From CBFGRU01 sp965651255 (GTDB lineage Bacteria; Planctomycetota; Phycisphaerae; Phycisphaerales; SM1A02), in contig CBFGRU010000202.1 of assembly GCA_965651255.1 (NCBI GenBank), positions 1 through 5,981 of the forward strand: a stretch of 5,981 nt of DNA, read 5' to 3'. The translations under genes were made by a program, and so were the position numbers. Shown here in pieces: positions 5,599-5,981 of the stretch. Below the pieces are notes generated by a model, which worked only from the letters and a program-made list of their open reading frames with translations, was not told where the DNA came from and did no database searches. The stretch's first letter is position 1. Every line of letters begins with the position of its first letter.

Positions 5599-5981
5599 AT
5601 GAAGCACAGAATCCATTCCCTTCTTGCCTGCGTGCTGACGATCGCGGCGCTGACGGCCGGGCCTTCGGCATCTGCCCAGGGGCTCACGCCCACCGAGCAA
5701 TCGCTCATCAACCGCATCAGCGCGGATTCACTCCGCGGCCATCTCTCGTTCCTTGCCTCTGACCTGCTCGAAGGTCGCGCGACACCCTCCCGTGGGCTGG
5801 ATCTGGCGGCCGAGTACATCGCAGCGCAGTTTCGTCGTTTCGGGGTCGAGCCCATTGATGATGCGGGCAGCTTCTTCCAGATGTCATCGGTGACGGTTCG
5901 CGAGCGATCGATGAGCGACTTTCGGTTTGTCATCAATGCCGGTCCACCGCCGCGCGATGTGCCGCTTTCGTCGGTCACGCT
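5599..5981 (+). CDS. Exported M28-family-like peptidase, N-terminal part
   Basis: The frame is open from the ATG at 5599 to the window edge (127 complete codons), so only the N-terminus is seen. A clear signal peptide is present: basic KHR, a hydrophobic core (about 7-20) and ASA|Q cleavage after residue 26. The mature part contains LRGHLSFLASDLLEGR followed by a GLDLAAEYIAAQFRRFGVEP segment and FFQ. This is typical of the N-terminal region of secreted M28 zinc aminopeptidase-like proteins; the metal-binding catalytic residues lie beyond the window and cannot be checked. An in-frame ATG at 5575 would add eight residues (MIRVQSVT) before the signal and is less likely. No clear ribosome site is seen. 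It is divergent from mnmA, with 75 bp between the starts that must hold promoters for both. Confidence 0.8.
   Translation, partial: MKHRIHSLLACVLTIAALTAGPSASAQGLTPTEQSLINRISADSLRGHLSFLASDLLEGRATPSRGLDLAAEYIAAQFRRFGVEPIDDAGSFFQMSSVTVRERSMSDFRFVINAGPPPRDVPLSSVT

Noticed and set aside
5568..5978. 136-residue minus-strand frame opposite the M28-like gene
   Set aside because: The plus strand encodes a clear signal peptide and M28-type N-terminus; this frame has no recognisable features.

Overview
The window is chromosomal DNA of high G+C content with five complete protein genes, one truncated gene and two long gene-free stretches. The organism is most likely a member of the Planctomycetes/PVC group. 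This rests on three things: the planctomycete-like MnmA (GCCSINDAADAR and CNFKKDFGRIIDYF segments, with an in-frame SPLPDGRGS insertion), secreted M28-type and lipoprotein genes, and GGGACAGT-type repeats. The assignment is inference from remembered sequence style, not a database match.

Layout. 1-479 has no convincing gene. It holds an 18-bp perfect palindrome and a segment with several possible stem-loops. 480-1478 (+) is a 332-residue YrbG-type calcium/sodium antiporter. It converges, 15 bp apart, with a minus-strand gene (1494-2576) for a predicted lipoprotein of unknown function. 2577-2974 is gene-free and carries five short GGGACAGT-type repeats, three in one orientation and two in the other. 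They resemble the REP-like repeats found around IS200-like/RAYT transposases, but no transposase is present.

2975-5523 is a minus-strand block of three genes read mnmA, then a secreted SOUL-domain protein, then a small PGPGW-type membrane protein. The gaps are 74 and about 42 bp, so they could be one transcript, possibly ended by a terminator-like hairpin formed by the last repeat copy at 2885-2906. mnmA (tRNA 2-thiouridylase) is housekeeping. The SOUL and PGPGW genes have no evident functional link to it. Divergent from mnmA, after a 75-bp gap, an exported M28-type peptidase gene begins at 5599 and runs off the window.

I see no defence system, CRISPR array, rRNA, tRNA or intact mobile element. 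The most notable points are the C-x2-C plus C cysteine pattern of MnmA, which suggests an iron-sulfur type enzyme, the repeat-derived insertion within that protein, and the repeat cluster with a perfect 20-bp tandem duplication.
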